Source: Cetobacterium somerae (lineage in GTDB: Bacteria > Fusobacteriota > Fusobacteriia > Fusobacteriales > Fusobacteriaceae). Taken from it: a stretch of DNA of 64,000 nucleotides. The DNA is taken from contig NZ_CP092520.1 of the NCBI RefSeq assembly GCF_022430525.1, positions 372,001 to 436,000 of the forward strand. Direction: 5' to 3'. Under the pieces are notes generated by a model that was given only the letters and a program-made list of their open reading frames with translations, did not search any database and was not told where the DNA came from. Within the stretch, counting starts at the first letter, position 1. The number at the start of each line of letters is the position of its first letter. Of the stretch, positions 27,929 to 35,641 are shown one piece after another. Both the position numbers and the translations under genes were made by a program.

Positions 27929-28650
27929 TATTCCTCCTGATATTTATTTATTAACCAACAAATACCTATACTTAACTGTAATAATAATATCATTGGAAGT
28001 GCTAACATAATTTGAGATATTATGTCTGGTGGTGTCATTACTGCTGCTACTATAAATATTATTAATATCATAATTGGTTGTTTTTTCTTTAATGTTGTTG
28101 CTTTTATAAGCTTTAATTTTGCTAATAAAGCTGCTAAAACAGGCATTTCAAATACAACTCCAAAAGTAAAAATAATACTTAATACGAAATCTAAATATGA
28201 CCCTATCGAAATCATTTGAGCAATCTCATCTCTTTGGAATTTTTGAAAAAACTCTAACATTGTTGGTAATACCATCTTATAAGCAAAGTAGCTTCCAGTT
28301 ATAAAAAATAATAATCCTCCTATAAAAGACCCAACTATATATAATCTTTCATTTCTATAAAGACCTGGTGATATAAAGGTCCATATCTGTAAAATTGTTA
28401 TCGGTAATGCTAAAATTATTCCTCCTATTAAAGATATTTTGAGATAAGCTAAAAATAACTCTGGAGGAGTTAAATAAACCAACTTCATACTTTTATTCAT
28501 TTTCAAAAATATTTCAATTAATATATTTGAATATTCATAACAAATAAACGTTGTAATTAAATTAGCAACAACGATATATAACATCCTTTTTCTCAACTCT
28601 GCTAAATGTCCTAGCATTGTTAAATTTTTATTTTTCACTATTTCCCTCAT
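27928..28650 (-). CDS. tatC: Sec-independent translocase TatC
   Basis: Twin-arginine translocase receptor/core, 240 residues, six transmembrane segments. N-terminal MLGHLAELRKRMLY with the conserved HLxELRxR, and conserved PELFLAYLK and FxxxYxxP-like regions. The start is uncertain: ATG 28650 overlaps tatA by 23 bases, but GTG 28638 has a better-placed GAGGG. Encoded between tatA and moeA within an operon that also encodes a twin-arginine ferredoxin. Confidence 0.93.
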   Translation of the reverse strand: MREIVKNKNLTMLGHLAELRKRMLYIVVANLITTFICYEYSNILIEIFLKMNKSMKLVYLTPPELFLAYLKISLIGGIILALPITILQIWTFISPGLYRNERLYIVGSFIGGLLFFITGSYFAYKMVLPTMLEFFQKFQRDEIAQMISIGSYLDFVLSIIFTFGVVFEMPVLAALLAKLKLIKATTLKKKQPIMILIIFIVAAVMTPPDIISQIMLALPMILLLQLSIGICWLINKYQEE

Positions 28651-28828
28651 TCTTTGATTGCGTATTATTTGGATCTATATCCTTACTAATATCATTAGCG
28701 TGCCCTTTAAACTCTTTTATAGCTTTTCCCAAACTTTTTCCAATTTCTGGTAACTTTGATGGTCCAAAAACTACTAACGCTATACATAATATTAATATCA
28801 ATTCAAACGGTCCTAATCTTCCAAACAT
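28628..28828 (-). CDS. tatA: Sec-independent translocase TatA
   Basis: 66 residues: short N-terminal membrane helix (about 8-21), the FGPSKLPEIGKSLGKAIKEFK hinge and amphipathic helix, then a polar tail. No separate tatB is nearby, so this looks like a minimal TatA-TatC system. 15 bases after fdhD. Confidence 0.95.
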   Translation of the reverse strand: MFGRLGPFELILILCIALVVFGPSKLPEIGKSLGKAIKEFKGHANDISKDIDPNNTQSKNEGNSEK

Positions 28829-28843
28829 ATTTTATCTCTCCCC

Positions 28844-29563
28844 TTATTTTATTCTATTTTCAAAAGTGTAAATTATTGGATCATTTTTTCCAACCCTTCC
28901 AATTAAACAAACTCCCAATTTTTCCGCTAATTCTATTGCTAAACTACTTGGAATACTAATTGTAGCTACAACAGGTATTTTAGTTGCTACGGCTTTAAGT
29001 ACCATATCCAAAGATAATCTTCCTGTAGTTGTTATAACCGAATTTTTTAAATCAAATTCTTTATTTAAAGCTGCTCCAATGACTTTATCAACAGCATTAT
29101 GTCTTCCTATATCCTCTCTTATAACAACTTCACCATTTGTATTTCCAATTGATGCACAATGCATTCCACCACTATTTTTATACATTATTGCACCCTCTAA
29201 CATCTCTCTTGCAATATTTTTTATTCTTTCTAAAGATATTTGATGAGGATATTCTATTTTTTCTTTTTGCATAACTTTTTCATCAAAAAGTGCTCCACTT
29301 CCACATCCACTTAAAACTACCTTTGGAATAGTAAATAAATCATCTTTTACTTCTCCTAAAGTATACGTAGCAATAAGTCTAGCATCTTTGCAAGCTGCAA
29401 TACTTTCTAAATCATTTTTACTCTTTACTATTCCTCTTGTGTAAAGGTGACCTAAAGCTAAATCCTCTAAATCATATGGTGAACACATAAACGTTACCAA
29501 TTTCTCTCTATTTATTCTAAGCTCTACGGGTGCTTCTTCACATACATTGCTTTTTCTTAACAT
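28844..29563 (-). CDS. fdhD: Formate dehydrogenase accessory sulfurtransferase FdhD
   Basis: Delivers sulfur to the bis-pterin molybdenum/tungsten cofactor of formate dehydrogenases and relatives. 239 residues. Motifs EEAPVELRIN at the N-terminus, SPYDLEDLALGHLYTRGI, and SGCGSGALF with the active-site Cys C87; the second Cys of the E. coli CXXC is Gly here, as in many orthologues. It could serve both the AOR in this operon and the formate dehydrogenase at 37-40 kb. Confidence 0.93.
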   Translation of the reverse strand: MLRKSNVCEEAPVELRINREKLVTFMCSPYDLEDLALGHLYTRGIVKSKNDLESIAACKDARLIATYTLGEVKDDLFTIPKVVLSGCGSGALFDEKVMQKEKIEYPHQISLERIKNIAREMLEGAIMYKNSGGMHCASIGNTNGEVVIREDIGRHNAVDKVIGAALNKEFDLKNSVITTTGRLSLDMVLKAVATKIPVVATISIPSSLAIELAEKLGVCLIGRVGKNDPIIYTFENRIK

Positions 29564-29574
29564 ATTACTCCTCT

Positions 29575-30099
29575 TTATGGATTTTCAAATTGACCTACTT
29601 CTACCCATTCACATAATCCTTTTGCATGGCCTAATACCATGTATATATCTGAAAATAGGTATCTAGCTCCATTTGAAGCTTCCACACTTTTTATATCTGT
29701 ATATTCTTTAGTTGTTAATATTTTTTCTAGTAAATAGTCAATATCTTTTCTATTAAAAGGATTTAATTTAAAGGTTTCTAAAGAAGTTGGTCTTGGATAT
29801 AACTTAGATTCCATTCTAACCAACTCTACTATTGTTTCTTCAATATTTTTTTCCTTTAAATTATACAATACATCTCTATATGTATTACTAATATAGTCTT
29901 TTGAATAAAAATATACTTCGACTTTTCCTCTAATCATATCAATATCTTTTGTTTTTTCATCTATTTTTAGTTCATCTATTATTTTTTCAATTTTAGAAGC
30001 CTTTAATTTTAAAGGCTTCTCTTCTAATTCTTTTCCACTAATTAATCTCCCCAATTTTGAGGCTTCTCTTATAATTTCAACTAGAATCTCTTTATTCAT
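29575..30099 (-). CDS. Unknown protein encoded after the AOR (ydhW position)
   Basis: 174 residues, soluble, mixed charged with helical N-terminal half; no signal peptide, no metal-binding Cys pattern. The C-terminus holds GARYLFSDIYMVLGHAKGLCEW. I do not recognise the family. It lies between the YdhV-like AOR and fdhD with gaps of about 10-20 bases, the position occupied by ydhW in the E. coli ydhY-V-W order. An assembly or chaperone role for the AOR is a guess from context only. Confidence 0.7.
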   Translation of the reverse strand: MNKEILVEIIREASKLGRLISGKELEEKPLKLKASKIEKIIDELKIDEKTKDIDMIRGKVEVYFYSKDYISNTYRDVLYNLKEKNIEETIVELVRMESKLYPRPTSLETFKLNPFNRKDIDYLLEKILTTKEYTDIKSVEASNGARYLFSDIYMVLGHAKGLCEWVEVGQFENP

Positions 30100-30116
30100 A
30101 TTTTTTCCTTTTAATA

Positions 30117-32225
30117 CTATGCTGGTAATAAATTCAATCTTTCAAGCTCTACTGCAACATCAGCCATACCTAATCTATTTAAAGTTTCTTTTGTAGGAGC
30201 TCCTGTTTTTTCATCCCATCCCATCTCTTTATAGAACATTGTCAGTGCAACTTGCATATCCTCTCTATCCATCTTATCTGTTCCAGGAGTAAATGCTTTA
30301 ATATCTGGATCTTTATCGAATACCCAATCAGTCATTCCATCATGTTCTTCTCTCATATTAATCGTATTCATATTTTTTACTGTTAATGCTCTATGTAAAG
30401 TAAATACTCTTTCTGCAGCTAAATCTAAACTTTCTTCTGTATAATTTTCTCCAGTTACCACAGTCATAAACTTAGATTCTAAAGCTAAATCTCCTCTATA
30501 ATTTCTTGATTTATGTGGAGAAACTGTCATTGGCCACATCCAATTACAAAGAGTTAAAGAATCATGTAAACAATTTTTTACAATAGCCCATTTAGCTAAC
30601 TTAGCTTTATATTCATTCATTGGGCTATAATTTAATGGTGGGTCTATTCCATCAGGTGAACCTACAATTTCTGCTACAACCTCTTTTTGAATCTCTATTG
30701 GTAAACCGCTTCCAACTAAATTTACTAAGGTGTGACTCTGAGCATCTCTGTTGAACATACAGCTTATTAATGACCCTACTTGACCATTTGTTTCATTAGA
30801 ATGATGTTTTGGAAATCCTAATCTTGACCATAATCCATATTTAGGGTTATTCCAATAATCATCTCCAAAGTCCCATCTTTTAGCAACCCAATATGCTCCG
30901 TCTCCGAGATGACTCAATTCTCCCTCCTTATAAGCTATTCTTCTATAAAAATCAATTAAGAATGCCGGATCTTTTTCTTCTAATAAATTCCAGGGAATAG
31001 AGTTATACTCATCTTCTGGTAAGACCTTTTTAAAAATTCCACTTTCATATCCATGTTTTAAATCTGTTCCAATAAGACCATAGTTACACCATACTCCATA
31101 GTCATCAGCTAATGATGCTCCAATAACTGCAGCAAACATTTTTCCGTCACCTTTCTCTTCTATATCTTTATTTCCTTTAAACATCACTCTTTGAGGTGAA
31201 AAGTAACCCATACAAGTATTTGCTACATAAGGTGATAGTCCATAATCTTGTAATTTAGGTACCTTTAATTGGCTCATACATCTAATTGGGCATGATTGAC
31301 ATCCTCCCATTCTTACTGTATATTTTTCTGCTGAAGGACCTAAATCAAATGTAGCTTTCATTGTTCTATAGCCCACTTTATTTACATCGCCTGCTGCTGC
31401 AATTCCAGTTTCTATCGGTCCACCCTCTGCTGCACCCCAAGTTAAACCTTCTCTAGCTGTCCATCTGCTACCTTTATGATGAAACTCAGACCACGGTTGT
31501 GGAGTACTTGGTACAACATGTTGATTATTTGCTCCAATTAAATCTTTCATCATATAATTATTTAACTTTAGTAATTCTCTACCTTTTCCAGCAATATTAA
31601 CAGCATTAGTCCCTTTTACTCCAATAGCCTTTAACATCTTTGATCCTAATACACCGCCATGTCCTCCTGCTGAATGACTTAATCCGTTCATAATTACAGA
31701 AAGATTTACCATATTTTCTCCTGCTTGACCTATTGCTGCTATTGAAGCCTCTTTTCCCATTATTGCTCCTAATTGAGCTGTTGTATCTTTTATCCCTTTA
31801 CCCCATACATTTGTTGCACTTTCTAAAGAAACTTTGTCATTATCTATTTTTAACCAAACTGGTCTATTTGATTTTCCTTCAATAATTATAGCATCATATC
31901 CTGCATATTTTAATTGAGCTGCAAAATTTCCTCCCATATGTGAATCTCCTACAGCATTGTAAGGATTTGATGGAAATAATGATGTTATATTTGTTCTAGA
32001 ACTTGAAGGTGCTCCTGACCCTGTTAATGGTCCTACTGCAAATACTATTTTATTAGCTTCATCAAAAGCTTTTGTTCCTGCTGGTACTTCATCAAATATA
32101 ACTTTATATCCTATTCCCATTCCACCAATAAAATCTTTATACTTAGACGTAGGTTCTTTTGTTATTATTCCTGTTGTTAAATTTACCCTTAAAATATTTC
32201 CTGCCCATCCATATGATTTACTCAT
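30117..32225 (-). CDS. Aldehyde:ferredoxin oxidoreductase-family enzyme, YdhV-like
   Basis: Tungsten or molybdenum bis-pterin oxidoreductase, 702 residues, longer than classical AORs (about 605) and equal to E. coli YdhV (about 700). [4Fe-4S] ligands C309/C312/C316 (GGCQSCPIRC), with a distal Cys in the LTLCNWMW segment. N-terminal YGWAGNILRVNLTTG is typical. No signal peptide of its own. E. coli YdhV was reported to carry a bis-Mo-pterin cofactor; the tupABC genes upstream make tungsten equally likely here. The Tat-signal ferredoxin next door suggests export as a complex. Confidence 0.9.
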   Translation of the reverse strand: MSKSYGWAGNILRVNLTTGIITKEPTSKYKDFIGGMGIGYKVIFDEVPAGTKAFDEANKIVFAVGPLTGSGAPSSSRTNITSLFPSNPYNAVGDSHMGGNFAAQLKYAGYDAIIIEGKSNRPVWLKIDNDKVSLESATNVWGKGIKDTTAQLGAIMGKEASIAAIGQAGENMVNLSVIMNGLSHSAGGHGGVLGSKMLKAIGVKGTNAVNIAGKGRELLKLNNYMMKDLIGANNQHVVPSTPQPWSEFHHKGSRWTAREGLTWGAAEGGPIETGIAAAGDVNKVGYRTMKATFDLGPSAEKYTVRMGGCQSCPIRCMSQLKVPKLQDYGLSPYVANTCMGYFSPQRVMFKGNKDIEEKGDGKMFAAVIGASLADDYGVWCNYGLIGTDLKHGYESGIFKKVLPEDEYNSIPWNLLEEKDPAFLIDFYRRIAYKEGELSHLGDGAYWVAKRWDFGDDYWNNPKYGLWSRLGFPKHHSNETNGQVGSLISCMFNRDAQSHTLVNLVGSGLPIEIQKEVVAEIVGSPDGIDPPLNYSPMNEYKAKLAKWAIVKNCLHDSLTLCNWMWPMTVSPHKSRNYRGDLALESKFMTVVTGENYTEESLDLAAERVFTLHRALTVKNMNTINMREEHDGMTDWVFDKDPDIKAFTPGTDKMDREDMQVALTMFYKEMGWDEKTGAPTKETLNRLGMADVAVELERLNLLPA

Positions 32226-32245
32226 CTTTTATTTATCCCCCTCAA

Positions 32246-32893
32246 TTATCTCTTACTAAAAAAATGTGCTTTGCTAATATCTTCCCACTTAATAACTTTT
32301 AAAGCATCTGTAGGGCATCCTCTAACGCATGACCCACAAGTTGTACATTTTGTCGCATATCCATTTTCTGTATCTATTGTAGGCAAATTCCATGGACATG
32401 CTTCTGTACAAACTCCACATCCCACACATTTATCTTTTAAAACTACTCTTGCTCCTGTTCTTGCATCAGCTGCTATAGCTCCGTTGGGACAAGCATTAGC
32501 ACAAAACGGTTCTCTACACTGCTTACATGTTACTGGAGACATCTTTAAATTCCCCATTTGCCCATCTTCATACTGGTAATTTATTTTAGGGCCTGTTGTT
32601 CCAAAGTTATAATTTTCTCCAACTTTAATTCGAGATAAAAATGGTTGAACTTTTCCATCATTTTGCAATGTACATGTTATTTCACAACGCTGACACCCTG
32701 TACATTTTGATCTATCCACTACTAATAATCCTTCTGGTAAAGCTATTGCCGCCATTGCTTCTTCACCAAAACCAAACATTGACAAGATTGAAGAGGTTAC
32801 TGCAAATCCAGCAACTCCTTTTCCAGTTAATTTTAAAAATTCTCTTCTTGTAGTTTCTTTATCAAAAACCTTATTAATTAAACCTTTAGACAT
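32246..32893 (-). CDS. Tat-exported four-cluster ferredoxin, YdhY/YdhX-like
   Basis: 215 residues. A twin-arginine motif T15-R-R-E-F-L-K21 leads a hydrophobic stretch ending around AMAA (46-49), a classical Tat signal. Four cysteine groups follow, starting with C64/C67/C70/C74 (CTGCQRCEITC), giving four predicted [4Fe-4S] clusters. Electron-transfer partner of the AOR encoded 20 bases downstream. The start overlaps the tupC stop by one base. Confidence 0.92.
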   Translation of the reverse strand: MSKGLINKVFDKETTRREFLKLTGKGVAGFAVTSSILSMFGFGEEAMAAIALPEGLLVVDRSKCTGCQRCEITCTLQNDGKVQPFLSRIKVGENYNFGTTGPKINYQYEDGQMGNLKMSPVTCKQCREPFCANACPNGAIAADARTGARVVLKDKCVGCGVCTEACPWNLPTIDTENGYATKCTTCGSCVRGCPTDALKVIKWEDISKAHFFSKR

Positions 32894-33498
32894 TACGTCC
32901 CCCTTTGTATTATTTTTCCTTCATCTACTTCGTAAATATAATTACTTATTCTTACTGCTTGTTCGTAATCATGTGTTACTATAATTATTAAACACCCCAT
33001 ATCCCTTAATTCACTCAATATTCTTTCTACTACATATGTGCTTTTTTTATCCATACTTGCCGTAGGCTCATCTAAAAGTAATATTTTTTTATTATAAAGA
33101 ATTGTTCTAATAAATTGAATTTTTGCTTTTTCTCCACCAGACAAATTATCTACTGATGATTCTTTCAATTTTTCTATCTGAAACTCTTTTAAAAAAATAG
33201 TTACTTTATCTAATTCTATTTTCAAATTTCTCAACTTAAATGGTTCAGTTATGTTATAAATAACATTTCCTTTAAAAAATAGTGGTTCTTGTGTAGATAA
33301 AATTACATTATCTCTATCATATCTTAAATTTCCTTCATCATAAGATAAAATACCACCTAATATTTTTAAAAGAGTACTTTTTCCAGCACCATTTCTTCCC
33401 AATATTGAATAAATTTTTCCTTTAGAAAAATTTAAATTTGTTATCTCTAGAATTAGTCTATCTTTATAATATTTTTTTAAATTTTTTATCTCTATCAA
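32893..33498 (-). CDS. tupC: Tungstate ABC transporter ATP-binding protein
   Basis: 201 residues, a minimal ABC ATPase: Walker A GRNGAGKST, signature LSGGEK, Walker B ILLLDEPTAS, and switch His in VTHD. Starts directly after tupB. Shorter than most import ATPases, with no regulatory C-terminal domain. Assigned to the Tup system by position. Confidence 0.92.
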   Translation of the reverse strand: MIEIKNLKKYYKDRLILEITNLNFSKGKIYSILGRNGAGKSTLLKILGGILSYDEGNLRYDRDNVILSTQEPLFFKGNVIYNITEPFKLRNLKIELDKVTIFLKEFQIEKLKESSVDNLSGGEKAKIQFIRTILYNKKILLLDEPTASMDKKSTYVVERILSELRDMGCLIIIVTHDYEQAVRISNYIYEVDEGKIIQRGT

Positions 33499-34128
33499 TT
33501 ATTTCACCCATTTTATTAAGAAATTCAATAGAAAAGAAATACTAAACAAAATTAATGCTATCACTAAAGAAGTACTATAGTTTCCCATAGATGTTGATAA
33601 AGCTATATATGTCGTCATTACCCTAGTATAACCTTTAATATTTCCTCCAACTAGCATAACTGATCCTACTTCAGAAATTCCTCTGGCAAAAGCTACTAAA
33701 AATATTCCTAAAAACCTAGTTTTTAACTCTCTAAAAAAAACTCTATTTAATTTATTTGACGGTATATGTAAAATTTTACAAGTTGTTAAAATTCTACTAC
33801 CATCATCTTCTAAAAGCTCTGAACATAATGTTATAACAAGTGGCAATAACAATAAAAATTGTGCTATTATTATTGCTGTTGGTGTAAACAGCAGATTTAA
33901 AGGTCCCAAAATCCCTCTTCTTGAAAGCATTAGAAGTACTACTAATCCAAATATTATTGTTGGAACTCCTGTTAAAGCTCTAAAAAACTCCAATATTTTT
34001 TTAAAAATTTTATCTTTTCTAAAAAATAATCCAAGGCTTATAAAAAATCCAACTATTGAACTTAAAATGCTTGCAACTCCTGTCACAAATAAAGATAGTA
34101 AAACAATCTCTATTATCTCTTTATTCAC
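33499..34128 (-). CDS. tupB: Tungstate ABC transporter permease
   Basis: 209 residues with five to six membrane segments and the permease EAA-like loop around RELKTRFLGIFLVAFARGISEVG. Sits one base after tupA and adjacent to tupC. TupB assignment follows from the TupA-type binding protein. Confidence 0.92.
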   Translation of the reverse strand: MNKEIIEIVLLSLFVTGVASILSSIVGFFISLGLFFRKDKIFKKILEFFRALTGVPTIIFGLVVLLMLSRRGILGPLNLLFTPTAIIIAQFLLLLPLVITLCSELLEDDGSRILTTCKILHIPSNKLNRVFFRELKTRFLGIFLVAFARGISEVGSVMLVGGNIKGYTRVMTTYIALSTSMGNYSTSLVIALILFSISFLLNFLIKWVK

Positions 34129-34129
34129 A

Positions 34130-34915
34130 TTAATTACCTACAAAAAATAATGGTGTACCAAATTCATTTTTTCCATAATTTTTCATTATCTCTTCTGCTT
34201 CTTTTGACTGCATGAACTCTATGAATATTTTAATATCATCTTTTTTTGACTCTTGAACATTTGATAATTCTAAAATTGAATATATGTTTTTTAAAGGTTC
34301 TTTTTCATCTAAAGGTACTTCTTGTAATTTAAAATTATCTTTTACTTTTAAAAATGTTCCACTATCAGATAATGTAAATCCTTGTAGTTCAGAAGTTAAA
34401 TTTAAAGTTTTAGCCATTCCTAAACCAGCTTCTTTATAATTTTTAAAATTCTTATCAATTTTTGCTTCTTTCCACATAGCTAACTCTTTAGAATGTGTCC
34501 CTGATTTATCACCTCTTGATATAAATATTAAATTTTCTTTTGCTATCTTACTTAATAATTTATTTAAGTTTTTAGGATAATTTGTTAAATCTTTCTCATT
34601 ATCAGTCACAACTACAAAATAATTGTGCATCAACGGATGTCTTTTTACTCCATACCCATCCTTTATGAATTTTTCTTCTCTTCCAGGATCATGAGTAAAT
34701 AAAATATCTACATCTCCTCTTTTTCCAAGTTCTAAAGCTTCCCCTGTCCCTTTAGCAATCCATTTTAATTCAATCCCTTTTTCATTTTTTAATGTTTTTG
34801 AAATCTCAGTTAGAAAACCTGTATCATCTAAAGATGTTGTCGTTCCCATTAGAATTTCTCCTGCATAAATGTTTGTACATATTAATAAACTCGTTAAAAA
34901 TACGGACTTTTTCAT
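34130..34915 (-). CDS. tupA: Tungstate-binding periplasmic protein
   Basis: 261 residues. Cleavable signal peptide of about 18 residues (MKKSVFLTSLLICTNIYAG) with no lipobox, so a free periplasmic protein, in line with a diderm cell. Mature N-terminus GTTTSLDDTGFL and GTGEALELGKRGDVDILFTH are TupA signatures for WO4 binding. First gene of a ten-gene operon; GGAGGG precedes ATG 34915 and a promoter lies at 34935-34963. Confidence 0.93.
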   Translation of the reverse strand: MKKSVFLTSLLICTNIYAGEILMGTTTSLDDTGFLTEISKTLKNEKGIELKWIAKGTGEALELGKRGDVDILFTHDPGREEKFIKDGYGVKRHPLMHNYFVVVTDNEKDLTNYPKNLNKLLSKIAKENLIFISRGDKSGTHSKELAMWKEAKIDKNFKNYKEAGLGMAKTLNLTSELQGFTLSDSGTFLKVKDNFKLQEVPLDEKEPLKNIYSILELSNVQESKKDDIKIFIEFMQSKEAEEIMKNYGKNEFGTPLFFVGN

Positions 34916-34934
34916 TTTGAATCCCTCCTCATAA

Positions 34935-34963
34935 AATATGAATAATTATACTATTATACTAGT
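34935..34963 (-). promoter_or_regulatory. Promoter of the tup-AOR-tat-moeA operon
   Basis: Minus strand: -35 TTGTAA (34963-34958), 17-base spacer, perfect -10 TATAAT (34940-34935). The spacer contains a repeated AGTATAAT unit that could bind a regulator. No riboswitch-like structure was recognised in this short leader. Confidence 0.72.
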
Positions 34964-35035
34964 TTTTTTACAACTTTTTTATTCTTTTTGTATTATTTTA
35001 ATTTTTTTTATACTAAAATAGAATAAAATTAAAAT

Positions 35036-35058
35036 AGGATAAATTTAGAATTTATCCT
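35036..35058 (-). terminator. Terminator after mobA
   Basis: 10-bp stem AGGATAAATT / AATTTATCCT with a 3-base loop, followed on the minus strand by ATTTTAATTTT. It ends the formate dehydrogenase-hydrogenase-mobA operon. Confidence 0.75.
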
Positions 35059-35641
35059 ACATTTTTTTTATTATTTCTAAATCTTCAAAAGTATTAATAT
35101 TAAAAAAACCTTTAGAAATCTCTTCTGAATTTTTTAATTTATCAATATTTATCCAATTTACATTTAATTTCTGAAAAATTTTAGCTATTTTAAATTCTTT
35201 TCTTTTAATAGAATCAGTAATCTCACTCAAACTATTTTTTTTATATAGTGCACAAAGAGGTTCTTTATAAAAATTATGAATAGGTATTGATATATCATAA
35301 TTACCTTTTATTTTTCCTAAATACTCTATAAATTCTTTTTTTATAAATGGAGTGTCACAAGATAAAATTAAACATTCATCGTTCAAAGCATTTTTTAATC
35401 CTGTAAAAATTCCACCTAATGGTCCTATATTTTTTATGTCATCTTCTATCACTTTCACATTGTATTTTAAATACTTTTCTGGAGAATTTGATATAATTAT
35501 GATTTCTGAAAAATTTTCAAGTTTTTCTATTATAATTTCAAAAAATGGCTTTCCCTTAAATTCTAAAAAACTTTTATCAACATAATTTAATCTACTTCCT
35601 TTTCCACCGGCTAATAAAATTACACTTTTTTTATATTTCAT
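35057..35641 (-). CDS. mobA: Molybdenum cofactor guanylyltransferase
   Basis: Adds GMP to Mo- or W-molybdopterin to form the dinucleotide cofactor used by formate dehydrogenase. 194 residues; nucleotidyltransferase LLAGGKGSRL at the N-terminus and ILSCDTPF metal site. It overlaps hydA by 4 bases (ATGA), so it is translated with the enzyme operon it serves. Confidence 0.9.
   Translation of the reverse strand: MKYKKSVILLAGGKGSRLNYVDKSFLEFKGKPFFEIIIEKLENFSEIIIISNSPEKYLKYNVKVIEDDIKNIGPLGGIFTGLKNALNDECLILSCDTPFIKKEFIEYLGKIKGNYDISIPIHNFYKEPLCALYKKNSLSEITDSIKRKEFKIAKIFQKLNVNWINIDKLKNSEEISKGFFNINTFEDLEIIKKM

Noticed and set aside
34916-35056. Moco or tungsten-cofactor riboswitch before tupA
   Set aside because: The leader between promoter and start is only about 20 bases; no structured element fits.
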